Positions 1 through 6,295 of a DNA stretch of 11,060 nt are shown here, one piece after another. The DNA is taken from contig JAYRFB010000255.1 of NCBI GenBank assembly GCA_041908585.1, positions 1 through 11,060 of the forward strand, written 5' to 3'. Every line of letters begins with the position of its first letter. Within the stretch, counting starts at the first letter, position 1. The notes under the pieces were generated by a model. The model was not told where the DNA came from and ran no database searches. It was given only the letters and a program-made list of their open reading frames with translations. The DNA comes from CAINDZ01 sp041908585 (GTDB taxonomy: Bacteria > Krumholzibacteriota > Krumholzibacteriia > LZORAL124-64-63). A program made the translations under genes and the position numbers.

Positions 1-2
1 CC

Positions 3-200
3 CAGGCGCTCGAGCGCTTCGACCGGGTCATGGACCTGGTCTACGACCAGGATGGGGTGCAGATCTACCGGCGCCGCGGCCCCGTGGCCCTCGAGCCCTC
101 CCCGACCACCCGGGTGGAAACCCCCCCCGCCACCCCGGGGAAGCCGCCCCCCAGGGGCCAAATGCCCCCCGGGGGCGCTCGTCCGGCTCCGGAGGTGGGC
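3..200 (+). CDS. C-terminal end of an upstream (probably membrane) protein, partial, no stop found
   Basis: The window opens inside a reading frame (codons starting at position 3) whose first residues include ERFDRVMDLVYDQDGVQIYR. A Val-Tyr-Asp...Val-x-Ile-Tyr-Arg ending is common at the extreme C terminus of large polytopic membrane proteins such as GT39/PMT-type glycosyltransferases; this resemblance is inference from a short fragment. After about position 85 the frame becomes Pro-rich and runs through long C and G homopolymers. No stop occurs in this frame before the end of the permease gene at 2048, so the true end of the protein cannot be read. I place the boundary arbitrarily before the ABC ATPase start. 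A shift into the next frame within the C runs would end the protein at the TGA at 218-220. Product and end are both uncertain. Confidence 0.4.
191..195 (+). promoter_or_regulatory. Shine-Dalgarno that fixes the ABC ATPase start
   Basis: GGAGG lies 6 nt before the ATG at 202. This decides the start, because the frame is open back to the window edge and an earlier in-frame ATG exists at 52. A GTG at 298, closer to the conserved ABC core, has no such site. Confidence 0.75.
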
Positions 201-201
201 A

Positions 202-1275
202 ATGTCCCGTCAGGTCCTGATCGAAAATGTGGCGGCGACCGCCGTTGCCGCGGCGCCCGCCGCCGCCGTGGCCGAAGGTCCGGGCGCGGCGCCTGCGGTG
301 CGCGTCGCCGACGTGACCAAGACCTTCCGCTCCGGCTTCGCCCGCCGCCGCCTGCGCGGCGTCGAGGGCGTCTCGTTCAGCGTTGCCCGCGGCGAGGTCT
401 ACGCGCTGCTGGGGCACAACGGCGCCGGCAAGACCACGACCATCGGCTGCCTGCTGGACCTGGTGCGGCCCGACCGCGGCGAGATCACGCTGCTGGGGGT
501 GGACCACCGCGACCGCCGCTCGCGGGCCCGCGTCGGCTACCTGCCGGAGCGCCCGTACTTCTTCGACTACCTGACCGGCCGCGAACTGCTCGACTTCTAC
601 GCCGAGCTGTTGGACGTCCCGCGGCGGGGACGCCGCGACCGCATCGACGCCGTCCTGCGCCAGGTCGGCATGCTGCCGGACGCGGGGCGCCGCCTGGGCA
701 AGTACTCGAAAGGCATGCTGCAGCGGCTGGGCCTGGCGCAGGCCCTGCTCGGCGATCCCGAGCTGCTGATCCTGGACGAGCCCATGTCCGGCCTGGACCC
801 TCTGGGGCGCCGCGAGGTGCGCACGCTGCTGGAGCAGCTCAAGGCGGAGGGCCGCACGATCATCCTGTCCAGCCACATCGTCCCGGACGTCGAGCAGCTG
901 GCGGACGCCGTGGGCATCCTGCGCGAGGGCCGCCTGGTCCTCGACGAGCGGATCGGCGCCCTGGCCGACGCCTGCGCCTATCGCGTGCGCGCCGCCGCCA
1001 CCCTGGGCGAGGCTGCCGCCCGCGGCTTGCCCGGCTGGGCGCTGCCGGCCGGCGCCGGCGCCGCGGTCGCGCAGGGGCCGGCCGAGCTGGCGGCGGCCGA
1101 TGCCGCCCAGCTGAGGGAACTGCTCGTTGCCTGCCACACGGCGGGGCTGCCCGTGGTCGCGGTGGAGCCGCGGCGCACGGGGCTGGAGGACCTCTTCCTC
1201 AGGACGCACGGGCACCCGGGCACCGGGAGCGCGAGCACCGGCCCCGCGAATCCCCCGCACGGAGGCGACAGATGA
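202..1275 (+). CDS. ABC-2 type transporter ATP-binding protein (PilH-like position)
   Basis: This 357-residue cytoplasmic ATPase should power the membrane partner encoded next. Visible motifs, in order, are Walker A GHNGAGKTTT from residue 71, a divergent signature SKGMLQ at 169-174, Walker B LILDE at 189-193 with the catalytic Glu193, and the switch His225 in SSHIV. The C-terminal region past about residue 250, ending with the pattern LEDLFL, is typical of ATPases of ABC-2 exporters (Nos/Nat/drug type). The first 32 residues are an Ala-rich extension that families of this type usually lack. The stop overlaps the permease start in ATGA, so the two are translationally coupled. In Myxococcus xanthus an ABC ATPase, PilH, is encoded beside pilD and is required for pilus biogenesis; the context suggests the same job here, but the substrate is unknown. 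The family call is firm and the pilus role is inference. Confidence 0.93.
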   Translation: MSRQVLIENVAATAVAAAPAAAVAEGPGAAPAVRVADVTKTFRSGFARRRLRGVEGVSFSVARGEVYALLGHNGAGKTTTIGCLLDLVRPDRGEITLLGVDHRDRRSRARVGYLPERPYFFDYLTGRELLDFYAELLDVPRRGRRDRIDAVLRQVGMLPDAGRRLGKYSKGMLQRLGLAQALLGDPELLILDEPMSGLDPLGRREVRTLLEQLKAEGRTIILSSHIVPDVEQLADAVGILREGRLVLDERIGALADACAYRVRAAATLGEAAARGLPGWALPAGAGAAVAQGPAELAAADAAQLRELLVACHTAGLPVVAVEPRRTGLEDLFLRTHGHPGTGSASTGPANPPHGGDR

Positions 1276-2048
1276 CCCGCAGGCACGTGACTGCGCTGGC
1301 ACGCGGCACCTTCCGCGAGACCGTCCGCGACCGCGTCTTTTACCTGGTGGCGGTGTTCGGCTTCCTGATGCTGGCCAGCACGGCCGTGCTCTCGCCGCTG
1401 ACCGTCGGCGCGCAGGCGAAGATCGTCACCGACGTCGGCCTGGCCGCCATGGTGCTGCTGGGTCTGCTCGTGGTCGTCTTCGTCGGCAGCGGCATGGTCC
1501 GCAAGGAGATGGAGAAGGGCACCATCACCACCATCCTGGCCAAGCCGGTCGGCCGGCGCGAGTACCTGCTGGGCAAGTACCTGGGCCTGAGCCTGACGAT
1601 GGCCGCCATGCTCGCGGTGATGGGCCTGCTGTTCCTGCTGCTGACCCTGATGTCGCCGGGCGCGTTCTCGCTGCGCTTCGTCGCCGCGTTCTACCTGACG
1701 TTCCTGGAGCTCGCCGTCATCATCGCCGTGGTCGTCTTCTTCTCCACCTGCGTGTCGCCCGTCCTGGCGGCGATCTTCACCCTCGGCGTCTTCGTCGTCG
1801 GGCACCTCAGCCAGTCGATCCGCGACTTCGGCCGGCTCCAGGAAGGCCCGCTGATGCAGCACCTGACGACCGTGGTCTACTACCTGACGCCGAACCTGGA
1901 GATCTTCAACGTGCGGGGAATGGTCGTGCACGGCGACGTCGTCGGCGCGCCGCACCTGGTCCTGGCCACCCTCTACGGGGCCTGCTGGGCCGCGCTGCTG
2001 CTGCTGCTGGCGGGCGGGGTCTTCTCCCGCCGGGAGCTGCGGGCATGA
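1272..2048 (+). CDS. ABC-2 family transporter permease (PilI-like position)
   Basis: This 258-residue polytopic inner-membrane protein is the membrane half of the ABC-2 exporter. Hydrophobic segments can be seen near residues 22-44, 53-75, 103-127, 138-157, 162-180 and 228-250, giving about six helices. The cytoplasmic loop at 77-105 (RKEMEKGTITTILAKPVGRR, then EYLLGKYLG) is the hallmark of ABC-2/NosY-type permeases, where a charged stretch precedes GKYLG at the next helix. GGAGG at 1261-1265 sits 6 nt before the ATG, and the start overlaps the ATPase stop as ATGA. Its own stop overlaps the next start, again as ATGA. The positional match to M. xanthus pilI (ATPase, permease, pilD in one cluster) supports a role in pilus assembly or export of a related factor, but no substrate can be read from the sequence. 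Confidence 0.9.
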   Translation: MTRRHVTALARGTFRETVRDRVFYLVAVFGFLMLASTAVLSPLTVGAQAKIVTDVGLAAMVLLGLLVVVFVGSGMVRKEMEKGTITTILAKPVGRREYLLGKYLGLSLTMAAMLAVMGLLFLLLTLMSPGAFSLRFVAAFYLTFLELAVIIAVVVFFSTCVSPVLAAIFTLGVFVVGHLSQSIRDFGRLQEGPLMQHLTTVVYYLTPNLEIFNVRGMVVHGDVVGAPHLVLATLYGACWAALLLLLAGGVFSRRELRA

Positions 2049-2758
2049 CGGCCCGCCGCGGAACCCTGCTCCGCTGGGCGGCCCTGCCCGTGCTGGTGGC
2101 GCTGATGGTCGTCACGCTGCAGTCGCTGGAGGCGCGCGACCGGCAGGACGCGCGCGAGGACCGGCTCTACTTCCCCTCGGGCCGCGCGCTGGTGGAGTCC
2201 TCGATCGGCTTCCGCGAGGTCGCTGCCGACTGGCTCTGGTTCCGCTTCGTGCAGTACTTCGGCTCCTACGCCAAGGGCCAGCACGACCTGCGCTACTTCG
2301 AGCTGCTGGTCGACGCGATCACGCGGCTGGACCCGCGGTTCATCGAGGCGTACCACTTCGCGTCGCTGGTCGCGTGGTCGGAGCTGGGGGACTTCGAGCG
2401 GGCGCTGGACTTCCTCAAGCTCGGCATCCTGCACAATCCCGAGTCGGCGAAGCTCCACTTCCAGGTCGGCTTCACGCACTACGTCTTCTTCCACGACTAC
2501 CCGCGCGCAGCCACCTGGTTCGAGGCGGCGTCCCGCTGCCCGGACGGGGGCGAGATGGAGGCGCGCTTCGCCGCCTTCGCCCGCTACCGGGCCGGCGACG
2601 ACGGCGTCTCCCTGGCGCTGTGGAAGCAGCTGCGGGAATCGACCGGAAGCCCCCAGATGCGCGAGCTGGCTGAGAAGATGATCGCCAAGCTGGAGCGGCG
2701 CCTGGCCATCCAGCGCCTGTACGGCCCGGACTTCATCGGGCCCATCCCGGAGCTGTGA
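2045..2758 (+). CDS. Membrane-anchored TPR protein of unknown function
   Basis: This 237-residue protein has one N-terminal hydrophobic segment (about residues 9-27) after an Arg-rich start, so it is probably anchored in the inner membrane with the remainder in the periplasm. There is no lipobox Cys. From about residue 80 the sequence falls into helical TPR-like repeats: one around 82-101, a clear unit at 102-135 (YHFASLVAWSELGDFERAL), one at 136-169 (LHFQVGFTHYVFFHDYPRA) and a weaker unit after 170. A Trp/Phe/Tyr-rich stretch at 56-72 (FREVAADWLWFRFVQYFG) separates anchor and repeats. It is encoded between the ABC permease (ATGA overlap) and pilD (1-nt gap), which argues for a shared role, possibly as a periplasmic scaffold for the transporter or pilus machine. 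TPR character is fairly clear; the function is inference. Confidence 0.85.
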   Translation: MTARRGTLLRWAALPVLVALMVVTLQSLEARDRQDAREDRLYFPSGRALVESSIGFREVAADWLWFRFVQYFGSYAKGQHDLRYFELLVDAITRLDPRFIEAYHFASLVAWSELGDFERALDFLKLGILHNPESAKLHFQVGFTHYVFFHDYPRAATWFEAASRCPDGGEMEARFAAFARYRAGDDGVSLALWKQLRESTGSPQMRELAEKMIAKLERRLAIQRLYGPDFIGPIPEL

Positions 2759-2759
2759 G

Positions 2760-3539
2760 ATGGTCCTGACGCAGGAGCCGACCTTCCTCTACGCGCTGGC
2801 GGCCGTGCTCGGCGCCTGTTTCGGCAGCTTCTCCAACGTGCTCATCCACCGCCTGCCGCGGAACCAGAGCATCGTGCGCCCGCGCTCGGCCTGCCCGGCC
2901 TGCGCGCGCCCGGTGGCCTGGCACGAGAACATCCCGGTCGCCAGCTGGCTGCTGCTGCGCGGGCGCTGCCGGGGCTGCGCGGCCCCGATCGCGCCGCGGT
3001 ACCTGTTCGTCGAGCTGGCGGGCATCGCCTGCGCGCTCGTGGGGGTCTGGCGCTTCGGCTTCGGCTTCGCGGGGCTTTCTGCATCCCTGCTGCTGCTGCT
3101 GCTGCTGGATATTGCACTGATCGACTGGGAACACATGATCATCCCGCACACGCTGACCATCGCCGGCGCGGTGATCGGTCTCGGCGGCTCGTTCCTCGAC
3201 GGGCGCGACCCCGCCTCGGCGTTCCTCGGCGCGGCGGTGGGGGCCGGCGGCATCCTCGCCGTGTCGTGGGGCTACCGGCTGGTTCGCGGCGTGGTCGGCA
3301 TGGGCGGCGGCGACGTGATGCTGATGGGGATGGTCGGCGCCTTCCTCGGGCCGTGGGGTGTGCTCGGCACGCTGTTCGGCGGCGCCCTGGCCGGCACCGC
3401 GTACGTGCTGGTGGCGGGCCGCGGACGCGTGCAGGGGGCGGCCAAACTGCCGTTCGGCACGTTCCTGGCCGTCGCGGCGGCCGTGGTGCTGCTGGCGGGG
3501 CCGCGGATCGCCGCCTGGTACCTGGGCCTGGCCGGCTGA
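2760..3539 (+). CDS. pilD: Prepilin leader peptidase / N-methyltransferase PilD
   Basis: This 259-residue inner-membrane aspartic protease (family A24) cleaves the leader of type IV prepilins and pseudopilins and methylates the new N terminus. The N-terminal domain has GSFSNVLIHRLPR at 22-34 and a zinc-binding tetracysteine set, Cys45-x2-Cys48 and Cys70-x2-Cys73, which marks the bifunctional form. The two catalytic aspartates are Asp122 (in IDWEHMIIP) and Asp185 (GMGGGDVMLMG, the GxGD motif). The protein ends in the usual KLPFGTFLA pattern at 229-237. About eight hydrophobic segments match the family, as does the length. GGAG at 2749-2752 lies 7 nt before the ATG, which follows the TPR stop by one base. 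A run of seven CTG codons (3087-3107) encodes part of one helix. It is the last gene of the upstream operon. Confidence 0.97.
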   Translation: MVLTQEPTFLYALAAVLGACFGSFSNVLIHRLPRNQSIVRPRSACPACARPVAWHENIPVASWLLLRGRCRGCAAPIAPRYLFVELAGIACALVGVWRFGFGFAGLSASLLLLLLLDIALIDWEHMIIPHTLTIAGAVIGLGGSFLDGRDPASAFLGAAVGAGGILAVSWGYRLVRGVVGMGGGDVMLMGMVGAFLGPWGVLGTLFGGALAGTAYVLVAGRGRVQGAAKLPFGTFLAVAAAVVLLAGPRIAAWYLGLAG

Positions 3540-3577
3540 CCGGCAAATCCTGCCGGGCCTGCCGGTTGCGCGCCGGC
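3540..3577 (+). terminator. Hairpins after pilD, possible weak terminator
   Basis: Immediately after the pilD stop, CCGGCA (3540-3545) pairs with TGCCGG (3551-3556) across a 5-nt loop. A second stem pairs GCCGG (3561-3565) with CCGGC (3573-3577). No T-run follows either stem, so intrinsic termination is doubtful. Short stems are also common by chance at this GC content. Confidence 0.3.
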
Positions 3578-3673
3578 GGCGCCGGGGCGGATCCCGGGGG
3601 CCCGCCCGCCCGACCCGCCTCCCGGCCGTGGAAATCGGACTCAAGCCGGGGAGATGCCCGCCGAATCCACTTG

Positions 3674-3688
3674 TGGCACGCATGTTGC
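3674..3688 (+). promoter_or_regulatory. Sigma-54 (-24/-12) promoter for pilMNOPQ
   Basis: TGGCACG, a 4-nt spacer and TTGC match the RpoN consensus TGGCACGNNNNTTGC at every fixed base. GG (3675-3676) and GC (3687-3688) are separated by exactly 10 nt. It lies in the only substantial gap between the two pil operons, on the coding strand. Transcription would start near 3700, leaving a leader of about 63 nt before pilM. Sigma-54 promoters need an AAA+ enhancer-binding protein; PilR does this for pilA in several bacteria, but no such regulator is encoded in this window. Confidence 0.85.
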
Positions 3689-3762
3689 GGATCGCCCCGG
3701 GGACCGTCCGGAAGCTGCGGACGCCGCCCACACCGAAGCTCGAACAGCAAGGCAGGCTTGAC

Positions 3763-4923
3763 ATGTTCGGATTCCTGAAACGGAAGCGAAGGACACTCAT
3801 CGGCATGGACATCGGCTCCCATGTCGTCAAGTGCCTGAGGCTGGACCTGAGCGGCGAGCGCCCGCAGGTCACGCACTTCGGCATGGCGGACCTCCCGCCC
3901 GAAGCGATCGTCGACGGCGAGATCATGGACCGCGAGCTGGTGATCCAGACCATCCGCGAGGCCGCGCAGAAGGCCGACCTGCCGAACGAGCCGGTGGCCA
4001 GCGCGGTGGCCGGGCGCGCCGTCATCGTCAAGAAGATCGTGATGGACAAGATGAGCGAGGCGGACGCGCGCGAGGCCATCTACTGGGAGGCCGAGCAGCA
4101 CGTCCCGTTCGACATCGACGACATCACGCTCGACTTCCAGATCCTGCAGCCCGACATCGGCGCCGGCCAGATGGAGCTGCTGCTGGTGGCGGCCAAGAAG
4201 GACATGATCCAGACCCACGCCGAGCTGATCCGCGACGCCGGCTTCACGCCGATGGTGATCGACGTCGCCTCGTTCGCGAACCAGAACTCGTGGGAGAAGC
4301 TGCGGCCCGCGACCGTGGCCCAGGCGCCCGCCCCGCGCGACGCCGACTCGGTCGAGGGTCTCGCGGCGTTCGACGACGAGCAGCCCGAGGCGGCGCCGGC
4401 CGCGCCCGCGGGCGCCGGCGAGTTCGTGGCCCTGCTGGACGTCGGCGGCGGCGTGACCAACGTGCACATCGTCCGCGACGGCGTGCCGTACTTCACGCGC
4501 GACCTGTCGATCGGCACCTCGCACTTCATCGAGGAATTCCAGAAGCAGCTGGGGCTGACCTGGGAGACCGCCGCGCGCGTCTCGCGCGGCCACACCGAGG
4601 AAGCCGACATCCAGCTCATCAACGACATCGTGCACTCGGTCGGCGGCGACATCTACCAGGGCCTCGAGCCCAGCCTCTCGTTCCTGAAGACGGCCGGCGA
4701 GGCCGACGGGATCGACCGCATCGTCCTGAGCGGCGGCGGTGCCCACCTGCCCGGGCTCAAGGAGTTCCTGGCCGAGAGCTACGGCGTCCCGGCCGAGATC
4801 GCGGACCCGCTGGCGAACCTGGACTACGCGCCCGACCTGTTCGGCGAGACGGAACCCGCCGACCTCAGCCCGCTGCTGACGGTCTGCGTCGGCCTGGCCC
4901 TGAGAGAGGCGGTGGAGGCATGA
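3763..4923 (+). CDS. pilM: Type IV pilus assembly ATPase-fold protein PilM
   Basis: This 386-residue cytoplasmic protein has the actin/FtsA-like fold and binds the N-terminal tail of PilN to form the inner ring of the pilus machine. The nucleotide-binding signatures are phosphate-1 IGMDIGSHVVK at 13-23, phosphate-2 LLDVGGGVTNVHIV at 224-237, and the adenosine motif IVLSGGGAHLPGL at 320-332. The shared PilM core EAIYWEAEQHVPF is at 104-116. It is longer than typical PilM (about 350 residues) because of an acidic Ala/Pro-rich insertion at about 178-219, just before phosphate-2. The frame is open upstream to 3358, but the ATG at 3763 is chosen because MFGFLKRK followed by a Gly-x-Asp-x-Gly motif is the normal PilM start and AGG at 3754-3756 is well placed. 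The sigma-54 promoter lies upstream. The stop overlaps pilN in ATGA. Confidence 0.96.
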   Translation: MFGFLKRKRRTLIGMDIGSHVVKCLRLDLSGERPQVTHFGMADLPPEAIVDGEIMDRELVIQTIREAAQKADLPNEPVASAVAGRAVIVKKIVMDKMSEADAREAIYWEAEQHVPFDIDDITLDFQILQPDIGAGQMELLLVAAKKDMIQTHAELIRDAGFTPMVIDVASFANQNSWEKLRPATVAQAPAPRDADSVEGLAAFDDEQPEAAPAAPAGAGEFVALLDVGGGVTNVHIVRDGVPYFTRDLSIGTSHFIEEFQKQLGLTWETAARVSRGHTEEADIQLINDIVHSVGGDIYQGLEPSLSFLKTAGEADGIDRIVLSGGGAHLPGLKEFLAESYGVPAEIADPLANLDYAPDLFGETEPADLSPLLTVCVGLALREAVEA

Positions 4924-5498
4924 TCAGGATCAACCTGCTGCCCCGCGACGAACAGCCTGCAAAGGCGCGGCTCGCGCTGCCGCAGCTGGGCGCGCTGGCC
5001 CCGCTGGCCCTGCTGCTGGTGGCGGCCGGCGGCGTGGGCGGGGCGTTCTACTACCAGTCCCAGCAGATCTCCGCTCTGGAGACGGTGATCGCGGCCGAGG
5101 AGGCCGAGACCCGCCAGCTGGCGCCGGAGATCGCGAAGATCCAGCGCCTGAACCAGCAGCGGAAGGACCTCAACGACCGCCTGGACGTCATCACGCGCCT
5201 GGACGCGGACCGCTACTTCCGCGTCCACCTGCTGGACGAGCTGAACCGCAGCCTGCCCGAGCACGTGTGGCTGACGAAGTTCGAGGACGTGGGCGCCGAC
5301 GAGTACGCGGTGGAGGGCGTGACCTTCTCCAACTTCCTGGTCAGCGACTTCCTGCAGAACGTCACCGAGAGCCCGTACTTCGCCACGGTGAACCTGCTCG
5401 TGGCCGAGAAGGGCGAGATCGACAAGGTGCGGGTCGTCAAGTTCAAGGCCCAGGCCAAGGCCGTGCGCAACGCCGCGCCGGCGCCGTTCGAAGGGTAG
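4920..5498 (+). CDS. pilN: Type IV pilus inner-membrane protein PilN
   Basis: This 192-residue bitopic protein links cytoplasmic PilM to the periplasmic connector. It begins with MIRINLLPRDE, the conserved tail that docks into PilM. One transmembrane helix follows at about 24-45, then a coiled-coil region at about 46-95 rich in Glu, Gln and Lys. The C-terminal periplasmic alpha/beta domain (about 98-180) contains LDELNRSLPEHVWLTKFE at 105-122, a normal PilN pattern. The length is typical. The start overlaps the pilM stop in ATGA; a possible site GAGAGG is at 4904-4909, while GGAGG at 4914-4918 is too close to the ATG to be useful, so coupling with pilM translation is likely. PilN would heterodimerise with PilO. 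Confidence 0.95.
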   Translation: MIRINLLPRDEQPAKARLALPQLGALAPLALLLVAAGGVGGAFYYQSQQISALETVIAAEEAETRQLAPEIAKIQRLNQQRKDLNDRLDVITRLDADRYFRVHLLDELNRSLPEHVWLTKFEDVGADEYAVEGVTFSNFLVSDFLQNVTESPYFATVNLLVAEKGEIDKVRVVKFKAQAKAVRNAAPAPFEG

Positions 5499-5509
5499 GA
5501 AGGACCACC

Positions 5510-6295
5510 ATGAAGATCGACGTCAAGAACCCCGTATTCATCCGCTGGGCGCTGACGGTGCTGGTGGTCGTGACGGTCGTGCCGATGTACTTCCTGTCGA
5601 CGAGCTACCCGTTCACCTACGCCTCGCGCAAGTCGACCATCGCCCAGCTCGACGACCGGCACCAGAAGCTGTCGCAGGAGCTGGAGCGGGCGCGCCTGCT
5701 GGTCCGGAACCTCGAGCGCGTCGAGCAGGAGTACGCCATCCTGCACGAGCAGTGGAAGGTCGCCGCGACCCTGCTGCCGGACGAGAACGAGATGCCCGAC
5801 CTGCTGCGCAAGGTCACCGCGGCCGGCCAGCAGTCCGGCGTGGAGTTCGAGATCTTCCGGCCGAAGCCGATGGTCAACCAGGGCTTCTACTCCGACAACC
5901 CGGTCGAGGTCCGCATCAACGGCGGTTACCACCAGACCGGCGTGTTCCTGAGCCGGCTGGCGAACCTCAACCGGATCGTGAACGTCGGCGGCCTCAAGAT
6001 GCAGGGCTCGGACAACCAGAAGGACCAGCCCTTCACCGTGCGCACCGACATGCTGCTGACCGCCTACACGCAGGGACCGGCCAATACCGGCCCGGCGGAG
6101 GCGGTCGATGCCGGCGGCACGCGCGCGCTGCAGGCCAAGGCCGGCGCGGCCGACGCGAAGGCCGCCAAGACCGCGCAGAACGCCAAGTCCGCGAAGGCCA
6201 CCCCGGCCGGCACCGCCGTCAGCTCGGTCACCGGCGGCAAGGCCAAGGAGATCGCGCAGGCGGCCAAGGACACCGACACCAAGGGAGGGCGCTGA
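5510..6295 (+). CDS. pilO: Type IV pilus inner-membrane protein PilO with extended tail
   Basis: This 261-residue partner of PilN spaces the inner membrane from the secretin. It has a short cytoplasmic N terminus, a transmembrane helix at about 12-30, a coiled coil at about 42-88 and a ferredoxin-like periplasmic domain at about 92-187, beginning LLPDENEMPDLLRKVTAAG. LPDENEMPDLL matches the family pattern (L-P-x-x-x-E-x-P-x-L-L). The family usually ends near here. This protein continues with about 70 low-complexity residues rich in Ala, Lys, Thr and Gly (187-261), which should lie in the periplasm. The tail is not a frameshift artefact: it ends in TGATG exactly at the pilP start. AGGAAGGA at 5497-5504 is a good ribosome site, 5 nt before the ATG. 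Confidence 0.93.
   Translation: MKIDVKNPVFIRWALTVLVVVTVVPMYFLSTSYPFTYASRKSTIAQLDDRHQKLSQELERARLLVRNLERVEQEYAILHEQWKVAATLLPDENEMPDLLRKVTAAGQQSGVEFEIFRPKPMVNQGFYSDNPVEVRINGGYHQTGVFLSRLANLNRIVNVGGLKMQGSDNQKDQPFTVRTDMLLTAYTQGPANTGPAEAVDAGGTRALQAKAGAADAKAAKTAQNAKSAKATPAGTAVSSVTGGKAKEIAQAAKDTDTKGGR

Noticed and set aside
28..1302. Minus-strand open frame of 424 codons opposite the ABC ATPase
   Set aside because: Antisense shadow of a gene with intact Walker A, signature, Walker B and His-switch motifs; no recognisable protein features.
30..2048. A single fused protein joining the upstream fragment to the permease
   Set aside because: The middle of this frame (about 90-1270) is Arg/Pro/Gly-rich nonsense running out of frame through the ABC ATPase gene. 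The permease has its own ATG, ribosome site and ATGA junction.
3087..3107. (CTG)7 repeat in pilD as a phase-variation tract
   Set aside because: It is a trinucleotide in frame and encodes leucines of a membrane helix, so length change would not shift the frame.
3358..3762. N-terminal extension of PilM using the open frame back to 3358
   Set aside because: It would overlap pilD out of frame and place the sigma-54 promoter inside the gene; the PilM family begins at the ATG at 3763.
3139..4746. Minus-strand open frame of 535 codons opposite the pilD end and pilM
   Set aside because: It covers two certain genes and the sigma-54 promoter region, and its translation is low-complexity shadow sequence.
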